DNA of 64,000 nucleotides, taken from positions 505,207-569,206 of the forward strand of contig JAEYWY010000017.1 in assembly GCA_023428695.1 (NCBI GenBank), read 5' to 3'. Position numbers and translations under genes: made by a program. Under the pieces are notes generated by a model, which was not told the origin of the DNA, searched no databases, and was given only the letters and a program-made list of their open reading frames with translations. Below are positions 29,470 to 37,716 of this stretch, piece by piece; the stretch's first letter is position 1; each line of letters starts with the position of its first letter. This stretch comes from Bacteroidota bacterium (GTDB taxonomy: Bacteria > Bacteroidota > Bacteroidia > Cytophagales > Cyclobacteriaceae).

Positions 29470-30609
29470 TCACTCCGAATCCGGCTCCGCATCATCTTCG
29501 GCCTCGGTTTCACCTGGTGTCCGAATCGCTTCATAGATCGCTTTTGCTGTAAAATTTCCGTTTCTGTCAATAATGCCCCATTTCATTCCGAGCTTTACAA
29601 TAGCCACGTCCTCAATGAAATTACCGGCACTAATAAAGCGCGGCGCGATTACCACTTTGCCAGTGTCATCCGCGTAGCCCCACCGATATCCTTTCGCAAC
29701 GCGGCACAGCCCGTTAACGAAGGGAAGTGCGTTGCTGAATTCCGCGGGCACCACCCATTCACCCTTTGTATTGACAATTCCCCATTTGCCATTCTTACGA
29801 CACCGCGCCGATGCGCCGCTGAATGAATCGAGATACTCGAAGGAAGGCTTGATCACCCAGTTTCCGTCTTTGTCAAGTGCACCCCATTTGCCATCGCGGA
29901 CCACGATTAATCCATTGTGGCTACCTTCAACAATATCATAAGGAGTTTTCCAAAGATGATTATTTTCCTTGTCGATCAGCATCAGCCCGCCTTTGATTCC
30001 CACGACGGCAACGCCATCATTAAACGGGTAAAGTTTATCATACATCGGTTCAATTGCCCACTCACCATCCTCTTTGATATAACCCCACTTGCCATCGACA
30101 CGGACCATAGCGAGACCATCCTGAAATGCCTTAACTGCGGAAAAGGTTGGCTGTACCCGCCAATTACCCTTCTTGTCGATAAATCCCCAATCTCCCGTTG
30201 ATGGCCGTGCCATAGCCAAACCGTTATCAGCAAACTTGCGTATTTTTCCGAACGTTGGTTGTGTTACCCAGTTTCCATCAAGATCAATGAGCCCATACAA
30301 AAGAACGTTACTGACTTTTGCGCGTACTGCAACCCGTGCGACACCGTTCTCGAAATCATAAGCTCTTTCAAAAATGGCTTCCTTAATCGGTTTACCTTTC
30401 AAATCAATGTATGTCCAGGCCTTACCTATCTTCACCCGGGCACGACCATCATAAAATGGAAACGCCTCATTAAAGGTCTCCGGAATCACCGACTTTCCAT
30501 TAGCATCAATGAAGCCGTAACGCGATTTTGTTCTGGCCGGGTAGAGTGTTTGTGCTTGAAGGTACGTCAGGGACGAAATCAACAACAGGATAAATGTAAC
30601 GTGTTTCAT
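29470..30609 (-). CDS. WG-repeat secreted protein
   Basis: 379 aa with a signal peptide (MKHVTFILLLISSLTYLQAQ) and about eight tandem WG beta-hairpin repeats across the rest (SRYGFIDANGKSVIP, GDWGFIDKKGNWRVQP, GKWGYIKEDGEWAIEP, GKWGALDKDGNWVIKP, GKWGIVNTKGEWVVP, YRWGYADDTGKVVIAP, MKWGIIDRNGNFTAKA). Acidic tail. The KWG/WG repeat family is of unknown function, presumably binding. Convergent with rtcB. Confidence 0.87.
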   Translation of the reverse strand: MKHVTFILLLISSLTYLQAQTLYPARTKSRYGFIDANGKSVIPETFNEAFPFYDGRARVKIGKAWTYIDLKGKPIKEAIFERAYDFENGVARVAVRAKVSNVLLYGLIDLDGNWVTQPTFGKIRKFADNGLAMARPSTGDWGFIDKKGNWRVQPTFSAVKAFQDGLAMVRVDGKWGYIKEDGEWAIEPMYDKLYPFNDGVAVVGIKGGLMLIDKENNHLWKTPYDIVEGSHNGLIVVRDGKWGALDKDGNWVIKPSFEYLDSFSGASARCRKNGKWGIVNTKGEWVVPAEFSNALPFVNGLCRVAKGYRWGYADDTGKVVIAPRFISAGNFIEDVAIVKLGMKWGIIDRNGNFTAKAIYEAIRTPGETEAEDDAEPDSE

Positions 30610-30739
30610 AGGTATCGGTTAAATGACAACTGTAGTCGTAAGACCGGCATCGAAAAATAGAAAAAGTGGGTCGCACTTACAAGGAGATGCGTAGCCGCCA
30701 GTGAATTTACAACTCGAACCGTATTCTCTCGGTCATATC

Positions 30740-30771
30740 AAAAAAAGGGCCTGGCCACTACAGCCAGGCCC
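30740..30771 (-). terminator. Rho-independent terminator of the nine-gene secreted-protein operon
   Basis: Stem GGGCCTGGC (30747-30755) with GCCAGGCCC (30763-30771), 7-base loop; on the minus strand it is followed by a run of U (plus-strand TCAAAAAAA). It lies 24 bp after the stop of the last operon gene, so it marks the 3' end of the 44540-30796 transcript. Confidence 0.9.
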
Positions 30772-30795
30772 AAGCCAACCTAAACCAAACAATAT

Positions 30796-32328
30796 CTATC
30801 GGAGTATTCGCGAGGGATCTTTGAAGTAATCCCTGACGGCCGAAACTGCCCTGTGAATATCAATGTTGCCGGTTGCACCGGAGTTGCAGGAGTTGCCGCC
30901 GAGGAAAGGACATGCAAGCTGCCTCACCTGGTTACGATGCGCCCAGTATTGTGTGAATGCCTGTGGCTTCGGCGTGTATGGAATGTACGTAGCCGAGTTG
31001 ATGTCGAATCCACGGCGCAAGTCAGCTTCACTTTGGCCGAAGTGCGTCAGCAGATCGTATAACGCATAGGCAAACATACTCGACACCAGTGTATTATTGG
31101 TCGCGTCGCGCTGACCGGCAGCAGACCGTGCATAAGCTTCCATGCTGTTGGCAAACATATTCGCCGCATGCGCCGGGTACCGATGGCGTTGGTTCATGCT
31201 AATACACAGCTTATTCACAGCGCTGTGGATCTTGCTATATGCCGTATCGGGACTCGCGAATGCATATCGGTGATACAGATAGAAGTATGCCTCCGACATT
31301 AGTTCGTTGTAAAAGACAAAGTCACCAGGAACATCAAGCCACTTATAGGCACGAAGCTGATAACCTCCGGTGGCAGGCGTGATATCCGTATTCAGCGCTA
31401 CATTCAGTGTATCCCCCGAAGCGGAAATACATGGAATGCCATTACACAAGACATTGTGAGGAGCATTCCACATCCGTGCGGTTCCCGTAAGGAACGACCT
31501 GCTACCCAGTATGAATCGCTCATCCTTTTTGTTCAGGAACTCGTCCAGTTCAGTGGTCATTGGCGGGTTATGTTCGAGCGCCCAGAAATATCCGAGACCT
31601 TCGTCCATGGGTTGTTGTTCATCCGCCTGTAGTTCATCAAACCAATGTCCATCATCACCGCCGTATGAAATCGCGATGCCGTCTATACCCATTGCACTGT
31701 TGTCCCATTTGTTAACACCGTCCATGTCACGCAGCATTTGCGTATGCGACACTTCGTGAATGATTGTTGCTTCCCAACGTTTGAATCCACCGGCCTGAGC
31801 CGAGTCAATTCCAAAAGCCCGCTGACCAAGTATTACCCTTCCGCTATAGCGGCCGGAAGCCTCATTCGTTCGCCAATTCGCAGCACAAGGCCACGCAATA
31901 ATCCTTCCATCCACCTGTTGTGGACAGAATACAAAGTCAACGGAGTCCGGCAGACCTGTTCGGTCATCGACGAGAAAGAACGTAATATTTGTCAACCTTC
32001 CACCCGACAGCGTCATCACCTTGTTGAGTTTTCTGCGCAAGGCTGAATTACGCGTTGTGATTGAATCATAAGTCATCCTGATACTAGTGGGCGCGGTCGC
32101 CCTGAACTGTGCCACGTTCGCAGGCGTTACAGCAACATACAGGTACCCCGGCATCAGGTTTGTGATCGTCCCGTTGACATCGCGCGTGAATGCGCGCGCA
32201 TTGGTAAACGCAGCATTCATTGTGGCACTCGGTCCTGAATAGATAAATTCAAGTGTCTGCGAATTGCCCTCAACGCACATCGCCAGGCAACACACTATTG
32301 CGAGTATATAGATGATTATTTTTTTCAT
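30796..32328 (-). CDS. Secreted HEVSH zincin-like metalloprotease candidate (last operon gene)
   Basis: 510 aa with a signal peptide (about 1-24). The segment ATIIHEVSHTQMLRDMDG (His 191, Glu 192, His 195) is an HExxH zinc-protease motif; HWFDELQADE about 35 residues later offers candidate third ligands. The rest (PGYLYVAVTPANVAQFRATAP at the N-terminus, Cys-containing loops, helical C-terminus) is not recognised. It is the last gene of the secreted-family operon, 10 bp behind the preceding gene and just before the terminator. Peptidase activity is inferred from the motif alone. Confidence 0.62.
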   Translation of the reverse strand: MKKIIIYILAIVCCLAMCVEGNSQTLEFIYSGPSATMNAAFTNARAFTRDVNGTITNLMPGYLYVAVTPANVAQFRATAPTSIRMTYDSITTRNSALRRKLNKVMTLSGGRLTNITFFLVDDRTGLPDSVDFVFCPQQVDGRIIAWPCAANWRTNEASGRYSGRVILGQRAFGIDSAQAGGFKRWEATIIHEVSHTQMLRDMDGVNKWDNSAMGIDGIAISYGGDDGHWFDELQADEQQPMDEGLGYFWALEHNPPMTTELDEFLNKKDERFILGSRSFLTGTARMWNAPHNVLCNGIPCISASGDTLNVALNTDITPATGGYQLRAYKWLDVPGDFVFYNELMSEAYFYLYHRYAFASPDTAYSKIHSAVNKLCISMNQRHRYPAHAANMFANSMEAYARSAAGQRDATNNTLVSSMFAYALYDLLTHFGQSEADLRRGFDINSATYIPYTPKPQAFTQYWAHRNQVRQLACPFLGGNSCNSGATGNIDIHRAVSAVRDYFKDPSRILR

Positions 32329-32338
32329 GAAACTTTAA

Positions 32339-34288
32339 TTAGATGTTATCAACAAATAATGACTTGGTATTGGCGACACGCCTTCCTGACTTGCGTGTAG
32401 ACCCGTCGGTGAGGTGCCAGATAACTTCATATTCGTAGTCCGTCACGTCCTTCGGCTGAATGATCTCAACCTGACCCGACAGTTGATTCGCCCGGGCATT
32501 CATTCGCATCTCCTTCACCTGCTGGCCCTCACCAAGCTTCGAGTATAATTTGACATCAATAGCGCGCACGTTGGCTGCGCTGATCAGCGTCGGATCCGCC
32601 TCAACATCTATGATGCGTCTTACAAAGGGAGCACTGAGTTTTACATCCGCCGCGTCGCTTTGCTGCCAATCTGATGTGACGGTGTGGCCACCGAAAAAGA
32701 ACCACTCCGTCTTGTATTCATAATCAAGCCATTTTGAGCGATCATTGTCATTCTTCCATCCGTAGACCATTTTGAAGTTGTTCGCCTCCTGGTTGAAGTT
32801 GGTTTTGTCGATACGAATCTCTTTTGTTGTGATGTCGCCTTGCGCGTGTTTCTTGCGCATCGTTATCGTAACACCGTTGATGTAATTCACAAAATCAATT
32901 GCGTTTGCTCCGTCGAGGAAAGCTGTAATAAAACGCTGCTTATATAACGGGTCGTCAAGATTGATTTCCCTGAAACAGTCATCACAATTAACCGTACCTA
33001 CGTTTTCGTCGAACCGAACAGTAAGATTATCCGCGTTGAACTTGTTCAGATCGATCGTAAACATTCCGCGCTGACGCACCTTACGCATTTCAAAAGATGC
33101 TGCAATCGCGAATGAAGGAACTGCGACCTGGTCTTGATTGATCAGGCGGTTACGTCTGTTATAATCTTCTTCAAGCAGCCTTGCCTCGTCGGAAGAAACG
33201 CTCGACACACCTTCGGATGGATGGAATGCGCCGGTGGTATCCGGTGTTGGATGTACCGATGGCCCGGAAGGCGAACCACCTCCACTTACGCGTCGTTCCG
33301 ACTCTGTAAGTGCTGTCCGTGCATCAGATCTGCGGCGGTCATTCTCGGTCCGCGCTTCAGTCCGTGCGTTGTTCAACATCGTCGTTGCGCGGTCAAGCAA
33401 GCCCGGTTGTGTTCCCTGGCCGGTAAGCTGACTAAGATTAGGAGTTCCAGTTCCGGCTGCGGGGTCAAACATCATATTAGTGAGTTTGGTGTACGCCGCT
33501 TCGATCGCCTTCTCCATATCTTCATCACTGCCAACTTGCGTAACTTTGATTGCGCCCGATTTAATAAGATCATCGAACGAAGTTTTTATCTCAGCCGCAA
33601 GTATCGGTGCGGCAACAGCAGCCTGGAAATTCGTGTGTTCATAGATCTGATCGAAGTTCGCTTCAATTTTGGCCTTTATCGGTGATCGGAACCCGGTCAT
33701 ATCCATTTCAAATGAAAAGGTGAGATCCGGCGTGGGCGTCTTGAAAGAGGCCCACAATAACTTGGCACCTTTCTTTGTCAGCTGAATTGATACCGCGGCT
33801 TTACCTCCGTCAAGAACCGGCGCTTTGCCGAGGCCAATGACCTGCTTTGTCAATTCACCATTCTCAGCATTGAACGAGGTGATAAGCGCAATTGTCCCGC
33901 TCTTGTAGACGATAGGACCAACAATCACACCGTTGGGACGTATGCGCCGAAGTTGTTGACGTGCTTCTGCCAGTTGTTCCGGTGTCACACTCAATTCGAC
34001 GACTGCATGCACGATGCCACCACCTTCAGCCTCATCGGTTGCTTCCGGACCGGTAGTGTTCTCAACATAGCGAAGGAAGGAAAGCTGCGGTTTACCATTC
34101 GAATGAGTGGCAAGACGCAATTTATCCGGCAGATAGTAGAAGTTGTTGTCATTCCCGACTTCGGGGAAGACGGTGATTTCCCCTGCTCTAACAGGTTTAT
34201 CAAGCAAGATCTGTTGTGCGATTGCCATGTGAACACAAAGGCACATCACCAGAATGGAAAAGAATAAGAGGGTCTTTTTCATGATCAT
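32339..34288 (-). CDS. Secreted YYxP-family protein, full length (649 aa)
   Basis: Unknown family, called here the YYxP family. Signal peptide ends near residue 25 (VHMAIAQQ). Shared module: FYYLP (50-54), PQLSFLRYVEN, GGIVHAVVELSVTPEQL, GKAPVLDGGKAAVSIQLTKKGAKLLW, then a low-complexity Ser/Arg/Gly/Pro linker (about 315-360), then the shared C-terminal part (FLDGANAIDFVNYINGVTITMRKK, WLDYEYKTEWFFFGG, TSDWQQSD, RRIIDVEADPTLI). Predicted beta-rich, no transmembrane helix after the signal. A CDDC pair (NCDDCF) is present. No function can be named; the operon and divergent sigma/protease genes suggest an envelope or extracellular assembly. Confidence 0.7.
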   Translation of the reverse strand: MIMKKTLLFFSILVMCLCVHMAIAQQILLDKPVRAGEITVFPEVGNDNNFYYLPDKLRLATHSNGKPQLSFLRYVENTTGPEATDEAEGGGIVHAVVELSVTPEQLAEARQQLRRIRPNGVIVGPIVYKSGTIALITSFNAENGELTKQVIGLGKAPVLDGGKAAVSIQLTKKGAKLLWASFKTPTPDLTFSFEMDMTGFRSPIKAKIEANFDQIYEHTNFQAAVAAPILAAEIKTSFDDLIKSGAIKVTQVGSDEDMEKAIEAAYTKLTNMMFDPAAGTGTPNLSQLTGQGTQPGLLDRATTMLNNARTEARTENDRRRSDARTALTESERRVSGGGSPSGPSVHPTPDTTGAFHPSEGVSSVSSDEARLLEEDYNRRNRLINQDQVAVPSFAIAASFEMRKVRQRGMFTIDLNKFNADNLTVRFDENVGTVNCDDCFREINLDDPLYKQRFITAFLDGANAIDFVNYINGVTITMRKKHAQGDITTKEIRIDKTNFNQEANNFKMVYGWKNDNDRSKWLDYEYKTEWFFFGGHTVTSDWQQSDAADVKLSAPFVRRIIDVEADPTLISAANVRAIDVKLYSKLGEGQQVKEMRMNARANQLSGQVEIIQPKDVTDYEYEVIWHLTDGSTRKSGRRVANTKSLFVDNI

Positions 34289-34294
34289 TTCCTT

Positions 34295-36268
34295 TTAGTT
34301 ATTCACGATTCCAATCACATCCTTAAACTTGTCAAGCACCTTTGAAACCGGAGAGTCCCCATCCTCAGTTTCAGTAACCTCCTTACCGATTTCGATCGCC
34401 TTCAGGAATGCCTCCGAAGTCTTGTCCCGGAAGTCTTCAGGAATATTGACGTATACATAATCGTCGTTGATTTTCGCGTCCCACGCTGTTGCCAGTTTTC
34501 CTGACTCTTTGTGATTGAAAACCAGACGATATGCATAACCACGCGTGGCGGGATCGGTGAAAATCGTTTCTTTCACAAGCGGTTCATTCTTCGAAACGGT
34601 CAGCGGAATATTCGTCTCCACTTCCTTACCAAGTTTCAAGTATCGCATCTGAAGCGTTGCCCGTGTGATGCCGGCGTCGCGCAGATCATCCAGGTTTGCT
34701 TCCATTTCTATCTGCCGGGGTTTTACCGGTACAGTGAGCGCAAGTCCTTCCCATGAGCCTTTTACCCACGGTGATGGATTGGGGAACACTTCACCATCAG
34801 AGAAACTCCACTGTATCTGGTATTCATAAACATCCGTGTTGTCATCTTCGCCACGAGCGTACGTGAGATTGGTTCGCACACCATTCTTTTTCAGATACTC
34901 CTTATCAACAGTAACGCTTTTGAAGAAGTCATTTCCATCGTTACGTTTCTTACGGACGTTCACCGTAACGTAGTTCACTTCTTTTCCAATCAATTGCTCT
35001 GAGCCTTCGCTGAGAATAAGGTTGATGTCGCGATGCTGGAAGAATTTATCGTTCAGATTTACTGACGCAACACATTTCTTGTTATCACGCACGCCATCAT
35101 ACCATGCCGCCAGGTTTTCTGTTATCACGACCTCCTTAGGAATCGCGAGGCGATAATTCAGATTATACACCTCGTATTTTCTCGAATAGCGGGATTCAAA
35201 CTTTGTCCGGTTGAAACGGTAGCGTGAACCGTAGCGGATGTTGGGATCGGCCTGTTTCTCCTCCTCATTCGCCGGCGCGGGCCTTTCATTTTGGTCATCC
35301 TTATCCGTAAGGGCGTTGATCATGACATTCATAAACTCCTCCACAACTTTGTTGGCAACGGCGTCATCGGTGGTATTCTTGTCAATGTCGATTACAACTG
35401 CCTTTGTTTCGATTGCGGATTCGTAGATCTGCTTTACTTCGTCGTAGGAGTACGTATCATCATCGCCGTCTTTGGTATCGCGGTCGTTATGCTTGTACGT
35501 TGCTGAGAAGTGCTCGAATGCAGTTTGGAATTTGCTCCAGTCGACGACGATCTTGCCGCGCACCGCCGGGAAAAGCAGCGAGTACTTGAAGGTCATTTCG
35601 AGTGACACATCCGAAATCGACCGATTCTTCTCAAGCGTTGCAGCGAGTAACTGAGCACCGTTCTTGTCGAGCTTGGACGCAACTGCAACCTTGGCACCTT
35701 CAATCACCGGTGCCTTACCGCTGCTGATCAGCTTCGGAGTCATCGACTGATCGTTGAGTACGGCCGAGATCACGCGGAATGAGTTGTCCTGATCAGCGGT
35801 GAGATCAACCGCGCCCATAACCTTGGGTGCAGTCACTCCGGCGAACAACGCGTTACCTCTTGCGAGTTCGCGAACTTTCGCCTTCACTTTGGTATCAAGT
35901 TCGCGTTCCTGTGCCGGCGTCAGTCCCCACTCCATCAGAAAATGCATCAGCGCACCCTGTACTCCGCCGGCATCGGCACGTTCGTCGGTAGTGTACTTGA
36001 GTAAAAGAAATTGTGGCGTACCGTCATCTTTTTTGGATAGACGCATATTGACAGGCAGATAGTAGTAATCCCCGGTGAACTGGTAACCGTCTCCGCCCGG
36101 TGTCTTTGAATTGCTTGCACGACCGTAAAGGGTTACAGGTGTGCCATCACTCAGTACTACGGTGATCTTGTTCTGATAGTCCAGGATTTGGGCCTCTGCC
36201 TGTGTGGCCATCAATAGCAGCACAACATAAAGTACTGCGACATTCCTAAATGAGTTTCGGGTAAACAT
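34295..36268 (-). CDS. Secreted YYxP-family protein, full length (657 aa)
   Basis: Paralogue of its neighbours. Signal peptide (YVVLLLMATQAEAQ), YYYLP at 68-72, PQFLLLKYTTDE, GALMHFLMEWGLTPAQE, GKAPVIEGAKVAVASKLDKNGAQLL, central acidic Asp-rich stretch (RDTKDGDDDTYSYDE), then the C-terminal module (VNYVTVNVRKKRNDG, YEYQIQWSFSDG, PWVKGSWEGL, RQIEMEANLDDL). Ends in a helical tail. It follows the papain-like gene by 11 bp and precedes the next paralogue by 6 bp. No known domain recognised. Confidence 0.7.
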   Translation of the reverse strand: MFTRNSFRNVAVLYVVLLLMATQAEAQILDYQNKITVVLSDGTPVTLYGRASNSKTPGGDGYQFTGDYYYLPVNMRLSKKDDGTPQFLLLKYTTDERADAGGVQGALMHFLMEWGLTPAQERELDTKVKAKVRELARGNALFAGVTAPKVMGAVDLTADQDNSFRVISAVLNDQSMTPKLISSGKAPVIEGAKVAVASKLDKNGAQLLAATLEKNRSISDVSLEMTFKYSLLFPAVRGKIVVDWSKFQTAFEHFSATYKHNDRDTKDGDDDTYSYDEVKQIYESAIETKAVVIDIDKNTTDDAVANKVVEEFMNVMINALTDKDDQNERPAPANEEEKQADPNIRYGSRYRFNRTKFESRYSRKYEVYNLNYRLAIPKEVVITENLAAWYDGVRDNKKCVASVNLNDKFFQHRDINLILSEGSEQLIGKEVNYVTVNVRKKRNDGNDFFKSVTVDKEYLKKNGVRTNLTYARGEDDNTDVYEYQIQWSFSDGEVFPNPSPWVKGSWEGLALTVPVKPRQIEMEANLDDLRDAGITRATLQMRYLKLGKEVETNIPLTVSKNEPLVKETIFTDPATRGYAYRLVFNHKESGKLATAWDAKINDDYVYVNIPEDFRDKTSEAFLKAIEIGKEVTETEDGDSPVSKVLDKFKDVIGIVNN

Positions 36269-36279
36269 AGTATTAAAGG

Positions 36280-37008
36280 TTAAATCGTTTGACCGGCTGC
36301 GATCTGTACAGGATCCGTCTGGAAAGGATTCGAAGTTCTCTTGCGTTTCAGAACGCGTTCCCTGACAAAACTTCTCCGGATTGAATGTTGGGGTGTCTTC
36401 AGCGTTTCAATACCTTCCAGCTGAATCAGTTTCTTATAAAGCTTGTTTGGCGTAGAGGTGAAGCTGAACGGAATAAATTCCTTCGCACGAAACTTCTTCA
36501 TCGTGACGAAAGCAACCGCGTCACTCACGAAATCCGTGCAATTGTAGAATCTTGGATTAAATGCTGTTTTTGAATCGATGGTCTCATGAATGAATCTCGT
36601 CAGTGCAAAATCATCCGCCGGCGTTGTACTTAGTTTTAACACGGCATCAGGCGGATAGCCCTCGCGGTGTGGAATCCCAAGCCGTGTAAGAAAGTCTATG
36701 TTGAGAGGTTGCGACCAGATCGCATTTGGCAGCGTGTAATAAAGTGCCTGCTGGGATTTCGAATAACTGAACAATCCAAAGTCGTCGTGTGATGGCCACA
36801 GGTCGTAGTAGCTTACAGTTCCGGTCGCAACGGTATCGGTATTACCTTCATTGACGATGATGTTATAGTTGTCAATAGCCAGGCCGGCGTGACCCGTCTT
36901 GCCGTTATGTGTGGCGTAAATAATAATGTATGCATTCCCAAAGCTCTCCATCGTGATGAGTATCACATAGAGTACGATTACACCGATAATGATCACGAGC
37001 GTCTTCAT
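36280..37008 (-). CDS. Membrane-anchored permuted papain/NlpC-like protein
   Basis: 242 aa; N-terminal membrane segment (MKTLVIIIGVIVLYVILITM). The soluble part has GKTGHAGLAID (His 40) well before RFYNCTDFVSDAV (Cys 157). His-before-Cys order with an NCxxFV motif is typical of circularly permuted NlpC/P60 (LRAT/DUF4105-like) folds, whose members cut or transfer acyl or peptide bonds, often in peptidoglycan. The C-terminus is basic. The start overlaps the stop of the upstream gene by 4 bp (ATGA), so translation is coupled. Enzyme activity is inferred from the motif order only. Confidence 0.55.
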   Translation of the reverse strand: MKTLVIIIGVIVLYVILITMESFGNAYIIIYATHNGKTGHAGLAIDNYNIIVNEGNTDTVATGTVSYYDLWPSHDDFGLFSYSKSQQALYYTLPNAIWSQPLNIDFLTRLGIPHREGYPPDAVLKLSTTPADDFALTRFIHETIDSKTAFNPRFYNCTDFVSDAVAFVTMKKFRAKEFIPFSFTSTPNKLYKKLIQLEGIETLKTPQHSIRRSFVRERVLKRKRTSNPFQTDPVQIAAGQTI

Positions 37009-37706
37009 AAGTTCACATATTTTATCAACCGGTAATCTTTGAGCACTTTCACCAACGTCGAAACGGGAAGCACCATCTCACCTAAGGTTTCTTCACCAAA
37101 GCTTCCGATATCGGTTCGCCGGTGTACCTTGTAGGAGTATCTCCCAACAAAGGCCGATGTCTTCGAAGGCCCGGACTTCAATTGATGATGAAATGTCTCC
37201 GCCAGGTTAGCTGTCAGATTGAATGACGCTGCTGTTTTGTGAATAGCCTCGCGTGGCAGTCTGACCGGCATCTGACTTACGGCAAGCAATTCATTGGCGA
37301 ATACATCCTTGCCGTTGCATTCCAGCTCTCCCGTCTTAAACTCGATATCCGCCGCTCCGCCGAGGACAGCAAGCGAATCCTTACGCAAAAGCGCAGTTGT
37401 TATTTCACTTAACTGCAGGGGCGTTAATCCCCATGTGAAAAGTGCGTGCAGAATTCCTCCCGAGACATTCGCATCCTTGTCCCGATACAGCATCAGTGAT
37501 ACTTCCGGGCTCCTTCCGCGGCCCTGTGCCAACTGCAACGTGAGCGGTACGTAGTAATACCGGCTCCTGTTTTCCAGGGATGCATACAACTTTACCCGGA
37601 CCCCTCCGGTGAGTGTCAGAATCTGGACGCTCTCTCCGTCAAGACTCTGAGCACTACCAAAAACCGGAACGATGATTAAAGCCATTATAAGGGTCGTGTA
37701 TTTCAT
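37005..37706 (-). CDS. Secreted YYxP-family protein, short form (233 aa)
   Basis: Start at 37706 chosen for its signal peptide (MKYTTLIMALIIVPVFGSAQ); the frame extends upstream into the preceding gene without a signal. Contains only the first module: YYYVP (50-54), PEVSLMLYRDKDANVSGGILHALFTWGLTPLQL, and a region matching the GKxPV segment weakly (VSQMPVRLPREAIHKTAASFNL). It lacks the C-terminal module found in the long paralogues, so it is either a truncated member or a dedicated single-module subunit. Overlaps the next gene by 4 bp. Confidence 0.65.
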   Translation of the reverse strand: MKYTTLIMALIIVPVFGSAQSLDGESVQILTLTGGVRVKLYASLENRSRYYYVPLTLQLAQGRGRSPEVSLMLYRDKDANVSGGILHALFTWGLTPLQLSEITTALLRKDSLAVLGGAADIEFKTGELECNGKDVFANELLAVSQMPVRLPREAIHKTAASFNLTANLAETFHHQLKSGPSKTSAFVGRYSYKVHRRTDIGSFGEETLGEMVLPVSTLVKVLKDYRLIKYVNL

Positions 37707-37716
37707 TGTATGCTGA

